Source of the DNA: an uncultured Collinsella sp.
GTDB taxonomy: Bacteria; Actinomycetota; Coriobacteriia; Coriobacteriales; Coriobacteriaceae
Direction of reading: 5' to 3'
Assembly (NCBI GenBank): GCA_902470805.1
Contig: CABRHX010000016.1
Coordinates: 1-52,309, forward strand
Length of the DNA: 52,309 nt
The notes below the pieces were generated by a model. The model worked only from the letters and a program-made list of their open reading frames with translations. It was not told where the DNA came from and made no database searches. Shown here one piece after another: positions 41,284-50,521 of the stretch. The translations under genes were made by a program, and so were the position numbers. Positions within the stretch are counted from its first letter, which is position 1. Each line of letters opens with the position of its first letter.

Positions 41284-41418
41284 GGTTTTCGGAAGTGCGG
41301 GGAAAAATTGCTTACCCCCGAGCACAAGCCCTTTTATTTCAACAAAACCCCTGATAAAGTTGGCTCAAATACCGCTTGTGCTTTGCCTGTTTGTCTTTTT
41401 CCCCGCACTTCCGAAACC
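41284..41418. repeat. Large inverted repeat with nested arms
   Basis: Outer arms 41284-41307 and 41396-41418 pair over 23 bp with one extra T (core TCGGAAGTGCGGGGAAAAA). Inner arms AGCACAAGC (41321-41329) and GCTTGTGCT (41374-41382) also pair. The element spans about 135 bp in the gap between pyk and the 357-residue gene. It looks like a miniature mobile element or a structured leader; no target duplication was found by eye. Confidence 0.6.
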
Positions 41419-41462
41419 GATAGCCTTTCTAGCCCAAACAACGCTCGAACGATCGGATTGCC

Positions 41463-42536
41463 ATGTCATTTCTCGCTTGCGGACCCACAGCTTTTCAGTA
41501 CTATCGCATCCCGCCCCAGATACTAGGACTCTATCCGGCAATCCTGCCGCCCGACCATGACCATCGCTTGGTGCATTACTCAAAACAACCAGTATTTAAA
41601 GACTTGCTCGGCACACCAGTTTGGAGATTCGTGGGCGAAAGAAAACAGCGCGCGAACGGAAAGCTATTTCATAGCCGTCTGCTAACCCAAGAGCCGCCTC
41701 CTGGGTCGTTTAGGCAGACTGAGCATGGGTTTAATGTCACGTCCCCGGAGTTCACACTGCTCAACCTTGCTACGCAGGTCTCGCGCAACCAGTTACTCAT
41801 GGCTTGCTACGAGATGTGCGGCTCCTTTGCAGTGTTCACGCCTTGTAAACGGGCGCAGCAGCAGCTCGATGAAGCAATTTCGCTTAAGCTCATTCCGCCC
41901 GACTGTGGTTGGAAACGCGTTGTCGACACCAAGGGCAATGACACCAACCTGTGGAAGCGCCCACCGCTCCTCAGCGCAGCGGATATCGCCGCGTTCGCCA
42001 AGCAGGCCGCAGGCCTGCGCGGCGTTAAACAACTGCGCTGGGCAGCCGAGCACATGACGGGGCAGACCGCCTCACCCTTCGAAGTACAGACCTCCATGCT
42101 TGTCTCGCTCCCCCGCGACGAGGGCGGCATGGGCATCAACATCGCAAACAACGTGCGCATCCCACTCAGCGACGCCGCACGCTCACTGTATGACAAAACC
42201 TGCTGCTACGCCGATATCCTCATAGAGAGCAACATCGACAGCATGGGCGTCATTTTGGAATGCCAAGGCCGCTCCGCCCATGACAGCGAAGCCGCAAGTC
42301 TCTCCGATGCCGAGCGCACCACCGCCCTCACAAGCATGGGCTATGACGTTATCCAGATAACCTATGAGCAAATCAAGGACACGAAGAGCTTTAACAACAT
42401 CGCCGAGCTCATTCATAAAAAGGCGGGGCTCCCCTACATCCCAAAGACCGATCAGGAACGCACCGCCGCAGAAACCCTGCGACGGGAGCTGTTGGTCAAT
42501 TGGGATGAACTGTTCTCCGTTAAGCCGGCCGGCTAG
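41463..42536 (+). CDS. AbiEi-like / putative PD-(D/E)XK protein (357 aa)
   Basis: A 357-residue protein. The segment SPEFTLLNLATQVSRNQLLM and YEMCGSF recall AbiEi-type antitoxin or DUF559-linked families. The C-terminal CCYADILIESNIDSMGVILE then CQG has the D-x(n)-E-x-Q spacing of a PD-(D/E)XK nuclease core. MTGQTASPFEVQTSMLVSLP is a further conserved-looking block. The ribosome site is weak and the gene is isolated behind the large inverted repeat, so it may be a horizontally acquired defence or toxin-like gene. The nuclease call is an inference. Confidence 0.55.
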   Translation: MSFLACGPTAFQYYRIPPQILGLYPAILPPDHDHRLVHYSKQPVFKDLLGTPVWRFVGERKQRANGKLFHSRLLTQEPPPGSFRQTEHGFNVTSPEFTLLNLATQVSRNQLLMACYEMCGSFAVFTPCKRAQQQLDEAISLKLIPPDCGWKRVVDTKGNDTNLWKRPPLLSAADIAAFAKQAAGLRGVKQLRWAAEHMTGQTASPFEVQTSMLVSLPRDEGGMGINIANNVRIPLSDAARSLYDKTCCYADILIESNIDSMGVILECQGRSAHDSEAASLSDAERTTALTSMGYDVIQITYEQIKDTKSFNNIAELIHKKAGLPYIPKTDQERTAAETLRRELLVNWDELFSVKPAG

Positions 42537-43381
42537 CAGCTAGCGATCAGAGGGACTGCGGGAACGTCAGAAGCGGCAACGCGAGCCGCAAAGCCCGCTT
42601 CGGTCAACTCGATGACCTCGGTAAACGTTGCGTCGAAGAACTCCTCGGTCAGCAGGCGGTATGGCGGATGGTCGGGCTCGCCGGGGTTTTCGCGCACGAT
42701 CTCGTGCATAACGCCGATGGTCTTGAGCACATACTCCTTATGGATGGGATACTGCCCAAAACGCGTCGCCGCAGTATACAGGCGATCGGTCGCGCGCGGA
42801 ATCGAAACGATGCCGAGCGTCTTGCCAAACCAGTCAAAGTCGCCTTGCTTTTTAATGCGGAACTCCTCGCACGGCTTGCCGCCGTGCGCCTCCAGGTACT
42901 GATTCACGCGCGTATTCCATACGGTATCGGCCACCAGATGCGACCAGACACCCAGTGTCAAATCGAGCAACGACTGCGCCACATCTTCGGATGCAAGCGA
43001 GAACTCACGAGCGCCGGGACCGACAACCGGCTCGGCATCCCTGTAGCGCTGGGGATAGTGCACGCGATTCAGTCGCTCGCGCTCCTCGATAATCGAGGTC
43101 GCCGCGGCTGGCGCACCGGTGGGCGAACTTTTAAGCAACGGTGCCACATAGGTATCCCAGAACTCATGCTCACGAGGCTTAGGGATAGGCTCGGGCTTTG
43201 CAAAGTGCGTAATGCGGTACGGGATGGGATCGGCGATGCCAGGGACCATATAGCCCACGAAGATATCCGGAACCACGCAGCCAAACAAAAAGGCATTGCG
43301 GTCGCGCACGCTATTGGCAAGCGCACCGGTGCGCTCCAGCAAACGCTCCGTCTGAGCGATATGAATGTTCCAGCTTGGCAT
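42533..43381 (-). CDS. Zinc-dependent phospholipase C-like protein
   Basis: About 282 residues. It starts MPSWNIHIAQTERLL, and His/Asp-rich sections FGCVVPDIFVGYMVP, HEFWDTYVAPLL and LGVWSHLVADTVWNTRVNQY match the zinc-binding pattern of bacterial zinc-dependent phospholipase C-type proteins. No signal peptide is visible, so the active form may be cytoplasmic or exported by another route. The ATG at 43381 is preferred over 43393. It is convergent with the nuclease-like gene, overlapping it by 4 bp. Confidence 0.75.
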   Translation of the reverse strand: MPSWNIHIAQTERLLERTGALANSVRDRNAFLFGCVVPDIFVGYMVPGIADPIPYRITHFAKPEPIPKPREHEFWDTYVAPLLKSSPTGAPAAATSIIEERERLNRVHYPQRYRDAEPVVGPGAREFSLASEDVAQSLLDLTLGVWSHLVADTVWNTRVNQYLEAHGGKPCEEFRIKKQGDFDWFGKTLGIVSIPRATDRLYTAATRFGQYPIHKEYVLKTIGVMHEIVRENPGEPDHPPYRLLTEEFFDATFTEVIELTEAGFAARVAASDVPAVPLIASC

Positions 43382-43461
43382 AGCCACCCCCATAAAAAAC
43401 CTGGATAACTATACCATCACGGCAAAGCCGCGCGGACGGCTACGCACGCTCTACGCAGCAA

Positions 43462-44250
43462 CTAGTACGTAGCACCGCTTTCGGTTCCATACGACGACGA
43501 AGACGCCTCGACCACATGGTGATATCGATCGATATAGATTGCACGGGCACCCAGGCGTCGCACCAAATCCTGGTGATGCGTGCTCATCAAGACCGTCTTA
43601 CCCGCCGCGACATAAGCCAGCAAGAAATTGACCACGATGTCGCATGAATCCTCGTCGAGCCCATTGGTAGGCTCGTCGAGGACCAAGATATCCGGGTTCA
43701 TCGACACCACCGCAGCCAGCGCAACACGCTTCTTTTGCCCGCCCGAGAGCTGATAGGGAGAGGCGTCGGCAAGGTCGGCAACCTGGAACAGCCCCATGGC
43801 ATCGCGCACGCGGCGCTCGAGCTCGTCTGCCGGCAGACCCATCTGCGCGGGACCAAAAGCAACTTCCTCGCCCACCGTGGCGCAGAACAGCTGGGCATCG
43901 GCGTTTTGGAATACGAAGCCCACGCGCTGATGAAAACGCTGAGCGGCCGCGGAATCCTTTAGAAACGCCGCATCAATCACATGCCCGTCAAACAGGTATG
44001 CCCCTGTGTCCGCGAGTTCAAGGCCGTTAATAAGGCGCATAATCGTCGTCTTACCGCAGCCGTTGGGACCGAGCAGGGCAACGAGTTCACCACAATCGAC
44101 CTGCAGCGACACACCATCGACAACCGTATGCCCCGCATAGGAAAACACCACGTCGCGAAACTCGATGAGCGGCGTGGTCTCGGCGCCAGCAGAACCGCTC
44201 GCGCCCATCGCGCCATTTGTATCGTTTGCCAAAACGTCGCCCTTCCCCAT
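43462..44250 (-). CDS. cbiO: Nickel/cobalt ECF transporter ATPase (NikO/CbiO)
   Basis: About 262 residues. Walker A is GPNGCGKTTIMRL, the Q-loop FQNADAQLFCATVGEEVAFG is specific for ECF/CbiO ATPases, the signature is LSGGQKKRVALA, and Walker B is ILVLDEPTNGLD. The start is uncertain; I choose the ATG at 44250, 6 nt after GGGG, over 44256. Third gene of the M-Q-O operon, 28 bp after cbiQ. Confidence 0.88.
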   Translation of the reverse strand: MGKGDVLANDTNGAMGASGSAGAETTPLIEFRDVVFSYAGHTVVDGVSLQVDCGELVALLGPNGCGKTTIMRLINGLELADTGAYLFDGHVIDAAFLKDSAAAQRFHQRVGFVFQNADAQLFCATVGEEVAFGPAQMGLPADELERRVRDAMGLFQVADLADASPYQLSGGQKKRVALAAVVSMNPDILVLDEPTNGLDEDSCDIVVNFLLAYVAAGKTVLMSTHHQDLVRRLGARAIYIDRYHHVVEASSSSYGTESGATY

Positions 44251-44278
44251 TTGCATCCCCAGCCGGAACCAGCAGCGC

Positions 44279-45115
44279 CTACAGCACGGCGCACAACACT
44301 GCCAGCAGCGCCACGCCGGCCGCATAGACCGCATCGCGCCAGCCAAGCCCGGCGCGCGCGGGCGCCGGATACACACCGGCAAACCCACGGCAGAGCATGG
44401 CCTCGTCCATCGCATGGCTGCATTCCATCGCCTTGATAAACGTCATGCCCATGATACCCGCGACCGAGTCGGTGCGCGAAAACCCCTCAGGCGCGCGACC
44501 CACACTGCGCAGCATGACCGATTCGGTCAGATCGTGCGCCGTTCGGCCCAGCACCTCGATGTGCTTGAGCGCCATATCAAACGTAAAGATGACCTCGTCG
44601 GGCAGATGTAGCGTCTTGAGCGCCGCCGACATGCGGCTCCATGTGAGGGTCCACGAAACGCCCAGCACCAGCGACACATTAATGAAGGTCTTGAGCGCAA
44701 TCTTGAGCATGGCGCCCGCGGCAGAAGCGTCCAGCAGCAAGGCGGGCAGCGCCAGAACCACCGCGAGCCCCGCAGCGCCAAGCGCCGGCACAAAGGTTGC
44801 CCGCAGCCCGCGTACGGGGCGCACGGCAACGAGCACCAGCGCGATAGCCGCCATCGACATGAGGTACAGCGGGCTCTGTGTCAGACACACGCACAGGACG
44901 CAAACGAACATCCCCACCAGGCGCACCGGAGCCGAAACGCAAGAAAGGGCGCGGTCGACCATCGACCCGCCCTCATGCGCGCCTCCACCCAGGCGAACCC
45001 GCTCAAGCAGGCTCGCCAGGTGCAGGACGTTCTTTTGCATCACACGATGTCGAGCCCCTGCGGGCTCGTAACGCTGCTCGACCGCAAGCCAGCTAGGCAG
45101 CTCGGCTATTGCCAT
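44279..45115 (-). CDS. cbiQ: Nickel/cobalt ECF transporter membrane protein (NikQ/CbiQ)
   Basis: A 278-residue transmembrane T component with about five membrane segments (e.g. MSMAAIALVLVAVRPV, ALGAAGLAVVLALPALLL, YAAGVALLAVLCAVL). The coupling-helix region is ECSHAMDEAMLCRGFAG, with the family Ala-Arg-Gly signature. It overlaps the end of cbiM by 23 bp. It joins the ATPase and the substrate-capturing M protein. Confidence 0.85.
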   Translation of the reverse strand: MAIAELPSWLAVEQRYEPAGARHRVMQKNVLHLASLLERVRLGGGAHEGGSMVDRALSCVSAPVRLVGMFVCVLCVCLTQSPLYLMSMAAIALVLVAVRPVRGLRATFVPALGAAGLAVVLALPALLLDASAAGAMLKIALKTFINVSLVLGVSWTLTWSRMSAALKTLHLPDEVIFTFDMALKHIEVLGRTAHDLTESVMLRSVGRAPEGFSRTDSVAGIMGMTFIKAMECSHAMDEAMLCRGFAGVYPAPARAGLGWRDAVYAAGVALLAVLCAVL

Positions 45116-46178
45116 GAGCACCGCTTTCCTTGACCGTCAGCGAGAACAGGCGGAATGCGATGGTGAGCACCGCCACGCCAATCACGCCCGAAAGAATATA
45201 CATCGCGGCCTGGCCGGCAAAGCCAAGGCCCTGCTCCTCGGAATAGGCCTGCAGATAATCGCCCGTGGGCAGGGCATCGGCAAAGGTCGGGGTATCGAGA
45301 CCGACCGAAGCCTGCAGGCTGTCGTCGCCAGCCTCCTGAACGGCGGTCGCGGCGCCCTCAGCGTCCCACTCGCCCCAGGCGTCACCCGTGGCCAGCAGGC
45401 CCAGCGGCGTGGCCACGACAAGCACGGCAACCAGGATGAGCATGGGGACCAGCGAGGTCTTCTTGGCAGCAGCGCCCTCGGCAGCAAGCTGGCCATCGAC
45501 GGCCTCGGGCCCGACGATAACGCTCGGCGCCGTCTTCTTAATGAAACCGTAGATGGCGGCCGTTGCCACGCCTTCGATCACGCCGGCAACCAGCATATGC
45601 GGGATCAACATGGCCGGAATAGCCACGGACAGCGGGAAGGGGCAGTACAGCGGAGCGCCCGAAGCGTTGGTGAAGAGCATCGGCTGAATACCGAACTCGA
45701 TCGCCGCGCACAAGGCCGCCAGACACAGACCGACCCAACCGCTCACGATGGCAGAAACCGAGGTGCCCCAGCTCTTGTCGCGCAGACGGCTGTTGAGCGC
45801 ACGGAACACGATAGCAGCAACAAACGGCAGCACAAAGGCCATGTTAAAGCAGTTGGCGCCAAAGGACAGAACGCCGCCGTCACCAAACAGCAGCGCCTGC
45901 AGCGCCAGCGCGACCGAGACAGCAATAGCCGCGGCCTCGGGGCCCAGCAGCAGTGCGATGAGTGCGCCGCCGACAGCGTGGCCTGTGGTGCCGCCGGGCA
46001 GCGGCACGTTAAACATCATGAGCAAAAAGGAGAACGCAGCGCAAATACCCAGAAAGGCCATATGCTCGCGATCGAGCGTGGCGCGCACTTTCTTGATGCA
46101 GTGAACCCATGCGGGCACCATCGCCACCGCCATAACGGCATCGGTCTGCGGGGACAGATAATTATCTGGAATGTGCAT
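45093..46178 (-). CDS. cbiM: Nickel/cobalt ECF transporter substrate-binding protein (NikMN/CbiMN)
   Basis: A 361-residue protein. The N-terminal MHIPDNYLSP is the metal-binding start of NikM/CbiM (the His2 and N-terminal amine coordinate the metal), and FNVPLPGGTTGHAVGGALIA follows. Residues 1-215 are the M domain with about seven membrane segments. Residues about 240-355 form a PDGLE (N-type) domain with TPLGLLA and a final membrane segment. This is a fused M-N protein. GGGAGG precedes the ATG. Confidence 0.88.
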   Translation of the reverse strand: MHIPDNYLSPQTDAVMAVAMVPAWVHCIKKVRATLDREHMAFLGICAAFSFLLMMFNVPLPGGTTGHAVGGALIALLLGPEAAAIAVSVALALQALLFGDGGVLSFGANCFNMAFVLPFVAAIVFRALNSRLRDKSWGTSVSAIVSGWVGLCLAALCAAIEFGIQPMLFTNASGAPLYCPFPLSVAIPAMLIPHMLVAGVIEGVATAAIYGFIKKTAPSVIVGPEAVDGQLAAEGAAAKKTSLVPMLILVAVLVVATPLGLLATGDAWGEWDAEGAATAVQEAGDDSLQASVGLDTPTFADALPTGDYLQAYSEEQGLGFAGQAAMYILSGVIGVAVLTIAFRLFSLTVKESGAHGNSRAA

Positions 46179-46235
46179 GTACGCCTCCCGGTTATCGGCG
46201 CACGGAATTGCAACGCCGCTTGAATCACCTTTCCA

Positions 46236-46263
46236 GTGTTACGTAATGTCAGATTCGTAACAC
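46236..46263. promoter_or_regulatory. NikR-type operator before cbiM
   Basis: GTGTTACG-N12-CGTAACAC, equal to GTGTTAC-N14-GTAACAC. This is the arrangement I recall for NikR sites in Deltaproteobacteria. It overlaps the predicted transcription start of cbiM, fitting a repressor. It suggests that the transporter carries nickel. No nikR gene is in the window. Confidence 0.6.
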
Positions 46264-46273
46264 GCCGCGGGCT

Positions 46274-46302
46274 ATCATAGCAAAACGGCGCACTGCCGAC
46301 AA
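46274..46302 (-). promoter_or_regulatory. Promoter of the cbiMQO operon
   Basis: Minus strand TTGTCG (46302-46297), 17 bp, TATGAT (46279-46274). The NikR-type operator begins 11 bp downstream of the -10. Confidence 0.6.
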
Positions 46303-46423
46303 AGCAGCACGCCGTTATGTAATGCGCGTGTCATATATGCAGGCTCAACGGTGCCTTATACCGAAAACAGCAGTCACGTAAGACTCGGCGGCAGCCGACG
46401 CTGGCCCATATCCGGCGCAGGAC

Positions 46424-48877
46424 CTAGCCGCGGACCTCGCCGTTTACGCCCTTGCACACCTTGGTAACGATCTTCTGGTGCGCCTTTTCGACCTCTTCGC
46501 TGGTGAGCGTGTGGTCGTCGGAGCGATACGTAAGCGCAAAGGCCATGGATTTCTTGCCCTTGCCGATGCGGACCGGATCGCGGTAGACATCGAACAGGCG
46601 CACGCCCTCGAGCAGCTTGCCGCCGGCACTCGTAATACGACGCTCAAGATCCTCGCAGGTCACAGTGTTGTCGACCACGATAGCAAGGTCGTGTTCAACG
46701 GCCGGGTACTGCGAGAACTCACGGTAGTTCTCCTGGTTGCGGGCGCCCTTGATCAGCTTGTCCAGGTCGAGCTCAAAGGCAACGACGACCTCGTCGATGC
46801 CCATGGCTTCGCGCGCCTCGGGGTGAATCTCGCCAACCCAGCCCAGCACGGTACCGCCCGAGAGCACCTCGGCAGCACGACCCGGCTGCAGGAAGGCATA
46901 GCTCTCGCCCTCGACGGGACGGAAACGAACCTTCTCGATGCGCAGCTGGGCAAGCAGCTCCTCAACGATGCCCTTGCCAAAGAAGAAACGCAGCTTGCGG
47001 TACTTCATGTTCCAGGACTGCTCGCTCCACTGGCCAGAGAGCACGCCCGCCACGGACTTGGTCTCCTTGGGCAGGCTGGCGTTCTCGCGGCCGTGGAACA
47101 GGCTGCCGACCTCGTACAAATGCACGTTGGGCGTGCCGTGGGCCTCGTTGTAGGCTACCGACTGCAAAAGACCCGGCAGCAGCGAGCGGCGCATCTCGGT
47201 CTGCTCGGCCACCAGCGGGTTCATGAGCACCACGGGGCAGCCGCGGCCCTCGGTGGACATACCGATCTTCTCCAGGTCGCCCGGGGCGGCAAAGCCAAAG
47301 GTCGTGGTCTCGTTAAGGCCACAGGCGCGCAGGATCTCGCCAACCTTGCGGGTGAGCTTCTGCTCGCGGGTCAGGCCGCCGATGTGGTTCTTGGCAGCCG
47401 GAATGGTCGCCGTCACGCGGCCCATGCCCCACAGGCGCAGAACCTCCTCGATCAGGTCGATCTCGCGCGGAAGGTCGGGGCGGAAGCTCGGCGGGGTAAC
47501 CATGAACTCCTCGCCGTCGCGCTCGACGGTGCAGCCCAAGCGGGTGAGCGAACGCTCGATGAACTCGGGCTCGATATCGGCACCGCAGATGGCGTGCACG
47601 CGGGCCAGGCGCAGCTTGATGCTGTCGATGGTCTTGGGCGCGGGGAACACGTCCACATAGCCGGGGGCGACCTCGCCGCCGGCGATCTCCTCAATCAGCG
47701 CGCAGGTAACGTTGGCAACATCCACGCAGCCGGTCTCGTCAACCTGGCGCTCAAAGCGAATGGAGGCGTCGGAGATCAGCGACAGATCGCGGCTGGTGTG
47801 CGAGGTGCGACCGGCGTTGAAGCAGGCGCTCTCGACCATCACATCGACGGTATCGTCCTCGATCTCGGAATCCATGCCGCCCATGACACCGGCCAGCGCC
47901 ACGGGACGCTCGCCGTCGGTGATGAGGCCCATGCCGGCGTCAAGCACGCGCTCCTCGCCGTCGAGCGTCGTGAACCTCTCGTCCTGCTGGGCGGCGCGAA
48001 CCACCACGCGACGACGGCCATCACGCTCGGCGAAGGTGTCCAGGTCAAAGGCGTGCAGTGGCTGACCGGTAAGCATCATCACGTAGTTGGTGATGTCGAC
48101 GATGTTGTTGTGCGGACGCACGCCCAGGGCGTTGAGGCGCTTGACCATCCAGTCGGGCGACGGGCCGACCTTCACGTTGCGCACGATGCGGGCGACGTAG
48201 CGGTCGCACAGGCCCTCGTCGGCGATCTCGACGGAAAGCTCGTCGTCGGTCGCGCGACCGGACTCGGCCTTGATGGCGGGCAGCTCAACGTGGAAATCAC
48301 GGTCGAAAATGGCGCCGGTCTCGCGGGCCATGCCGATCATAGACAGGCAGTCGGGGCGGTTGGGCGTGATCTCGCAGTCGAGCACGGTATCACTCGAGCC
48401 CACGTACTCGGCAAACGGCATGCCGCAGGGCGTGTCCTCAGGCAGAATCATGATGCCGGAGTGGTCGCCGCCCAGACCGAGCTCACGCGCGGAGCAGTTC
48501 ATGCCCATGGACACGACGCCGCGGAGCTTGCTCTTCTTGATCTTGACGTCGCCGGGCAGGACAGCGCCGATCATGGCCGTGACGATGTGGTCGCCGGCCT
48601 CAAAGTTCTGCGCGCCGCAGACGATCTGCAGCGGAGCGGGGTTGCCGTCGGCGTCGAGGTTCTTGTCGCCCACGTCGACCGAGCACACATACATGTGGTC
48701 GCTATCGGGATGCGGGGTCTTGGTGAGCACCTTGGCGGTCACCACGTGGTCGAAGGACTCGCCCACGGTGTCAATCGCCTCGACCTCGGTGCCGGTACGG
48801 ATATATTCGTCCGAAAGGGTCTTGGGGTCCTCCGGAATATCGATCATGGTCTTGAGCCAGTCGTAAGAAACGCGCAT
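46424..48877 (-). CDS. pheT: Phenylalanyl-tRNA synthetase beta subunit
   Basis: An 817-residue protein. The N-terminal tRNA-binding domain (about residues 40-150, HPDSDHMYVCSVDVGD and QIVCGAQNFEAGDHIVTAM) is followed by the B3/B4 editing region, then B5 and the catalytic-like core, and ends with the anticodon-binding FDX-ACB domain (AFALTYRSDDHTLTSEEVEK). Length is standard. It lies 63 bp after pheS in the same operon. Confidence 0.97.
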   Translation of the reverse strand: MRVSYDWLKTMIDIPEDPKTLSDEYIRTGTEVEAIDTVGESFDHVVTAKVLTKTPHPDSDHMYVCSVDVGDKNLDADGNPAPLQIVCGAQNFEAGDHIVTAMIGAVLPGDVKIKKSKLRGVVSMGMNCSARELGLGGDHSGIMILPEDTPCGMPFAEYVGSSDTVLDCEITPNRPDCLSMIGMARETGAIFDRDFHVELPAIKAESGRATDDELSVEIADEGLCDRYVARIVRNVKVGPSPDWMVKRLNALGVRPHNNIVDITNYVMMLTGQPLHAFDLDTFAERDGRRRVVVRAAQQDERFTTLDGEERVLDAGMGLITDGERPVALAGVMGGMDSEIEDDTVDVMVESACFNAGRTSHTSRDLSLISDASIRFERQVDETGCVDVANVTCALIEEIAGGEVAPGYVDVFPAPKTIDSIKLRLARVHAICGADIEPEFIERSLTRLGCTVERDGEEFMVTPPSFRPDLPREIDLIEEVLRLWGMGRVTATIPAAKNHIGGLTREQKLTRKVGEILRACGLNETTTFGFAAPGDLEKIGMSTEGRGCPVVLMNPLVAEQTEMRRSLLPGLLQSVAYNEAHGTPNVHLYEVGSLFHGRENASLPKETKSVAGVLSGQWSEQSWNMKYRKLRFFFGKGIVEELLAQLRIEKVRFRPVEGESYAFLQPGRAAEVLSGGTVLGWVGEIHPEAREAMGIDEVVVAFELDLDKLIKGARNQENYREFSQYPAVEHDLAIVVDNTVTCEDLERRITSAGGKLLEGVRLFDVYRDPVRIGKGKKSMAFALTYRSDDHTLTSEEVEKAHQKIVTKVCKGVNGEVRG

Positions 48878-48940
48878 CTAACTGGTCTCCTTTCATAAAT
48901 GCGGCTTTGAGCCGGAAACTGCAACTAAGAAGAAAGCGTT

Positions 48941-50017
48941 CTAGAACTGGTTCAAGAACCTCATGTCACCAGTCATCAACGTGCGCAGGTCGGGCAGGTC
49001 GTAGCGCAGGGCCGCGACGCGCTCGGCGCCAATGCCAAAGGCGAAGCCGGTGTACTTCTCGGGGTCGATGCCGCAGTTGATAAGGACGTTGGGGTCGACC
49101 ATGCCGCAGCCCAGGATCTCGATCCAGCCGCTGTGCTTGCAGAAGTTGCAGCCCTTGCCGCCGCACACGTGGCAGCTCACGTCCACCTCGCAGCTGGGCT
49201 CGGTGAAGGGGAAGAAGTGCGGACGGTAACGCGTCTTGCGGTCCTCGCCAAACATGCACTTAACAAAGTAGTCGAGCGTGCCCTTAAGGTCGCCAAAGGT
49301 GATGCCCTCGTCGACGACCAGGCCCTCGATCTGGTTGAACTGCGGCAGGTGGCAGGCGTCGGCCGTGTCGGGACGGTAGACGGTACCCGGGCAGATCATG
49401 TAGATGGGCGGCTCCTGCGCCTCCATGGTGTGAATCTGCACGCCCGAGGTCTGGGTGCGCAGCAGCACGTCCGACTCGCCGTGGGCGTGTGCCTCGGGGT
49501 GAGCGACGCTGCCGGGGTTGTTGTCGACCACATAGAAGGTGTCGCGGGCCGAGCGGCTCGGATGATCCATGGGCGCGTTGAGCGCGGTGAAGTTGTAGTA
49601 GGAGGTGTCGACCATGGGGCCGGACTCGACGGTGTAGCCGATGCCGCAGAAGATGTCCTCGGCCTCCTCGATAATCTGCTTGATCAGGTGCTGGTGACCG
49701 ATCTGCGGACGGATGCCCGGCAGCGTGATATCGACGGCCTCGTGCTCAAGCGCATGCTTGAGGGCGGCGGCCTTCATCTCGGTCGTGCGCTCGTCGAGCA
49801 TGCCCTCGATCAGCTGGCGCATCTCGTTGGCGCGCTTGCCCATGACGGGGCGATCCTCGGGGGCGAGCTTGCCCATCATGCGCATCAGGCCGGTAATACG
49901 ACCCTTGCGGCCGAGCAGTTCAATGCGTGCGGCCTCGAGCTTGGCTGCGTCATCGGCGCCGGCGACGAGCTCCTTGGCCTCTTCCTCGAGTTTGACCAGA
50001 TCATCAATCAGACTCAT
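48941..50017 (-). CDS. pheS: Phenylalanyl-tRNA synthetase alpha subunit
   Basis: A 358-residue class II catalytic subunit. The N-terminal coiled coil (SLIDDLVKLEEEAKELV) is followed by HPSRSARDTFYV, PVYRPDTADACHLPQFNQIE and motif 3 in GIGAERVAALRYDLPDLR. The ATG at 50017 has AAAGGG about 5 nt upstream; the longer frame to 50200 runs through the T-box leader and is not coding. It forms an alpha2-beta2 enzyme with PheT. Confidence 0.97.
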   Translation of the reverse strand: MSLIDDLVKLEEEAKELVAGADDAAKLEAARIELLGRKGRITGLMRMMGKLAPEDRPVMGKRANEMRQLIEGMLDERTTEMKAAALKHALEHEAVDITLPGIRPQIGHQHLIKQIIEEAEDIFCGIGYTVESGPMVDTSYYNFTALNAPMDHPSRSARDTFYVVDNNPGSVAHPEAHAHGESDVLLRTQTSGVQIHTMEAQEPPIYMICPGTVYRPDTADACHLPQFNQIEGLVVDEGITFGDLKGTLDYFVKCMFGEDRKTRYRPHFFPFTEPSCEVDVSCHVCGGKGCNFCKHSGWIEILGCGMVDPNVLINCGIDPEKYTGFAFGIGAERVAALRYDLPDLRTLMTGDMRFLNQF

Positions 50018-50103
50018 GTCTTCCCTTTCGTCTCTCGCGCATCCATTCGCCGCGGCGGCTGAAGCCATGCGACGCTGCGGATGTGCGGCCCGGTTCGGTA
50101 ACA

Positions 50104-50400
50104 AAAAAACCGCCCTCGGGCATGTGCATTGCCCAAGGACGGTTGAATTCCGCGGTACCACCTTGTTTGACCCGGCGGATGTCTGGCCCGCCGTGCCCAC
50201 TCTGCGCCCCTTGTCGCGAGGCTCACGGCTTCCCTACTGGGGCTTCGCCGCCGCTGGCCGCGCGCCCGTTGAGGTCGCTGCTCGGGAGTGAACGCTTGGC
50301 CCTTGCCACCGCAGGAAGGCTTGCAGCCCATGACCTTCCCTCTCTTGCCGGCGACGCGGCGGGCAAAACCCTCTCCGTCAACGCATTGGGCTATAGGATA
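50104..50400 (-). promoter_or_regulatory. T-box riboswitch of pheST
   Basis: The T-box antiterminator motif AAGGTGGTACCGCG is at 50163-50150 on the minus strand. A terminator hairpin AACCGTCCT...GAGGGCGGTTTTTTT follows at 50143-50103. A stem I region with GGAGAGG and GGAAGGTC/GCCTTCC lies upstream. The likely specifier codon is TTC (50292-50290), matching phenylalanine, followed by ACTCCC. Uncharged tRNA-Phe is expected to stabilise the antiterminator and raise pheST expression. Confidence 0.88.
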
Positions 50401-50521
50401 ACACATTCTGCGCGTGCATCGCCGCGTTCCGTTTTGTTCGCGCTGGGTACAAAGCAGGTAGCTGTGCAAACTGGCTGCGCGTCCACCTTGGACGGGCGGC
50501 CTGCGAGATTAAGGATATGGT

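Noticed and set aside
46478..48898. 806-residue open frame on the plus strand
   Set aside because: Antisense to pheT.
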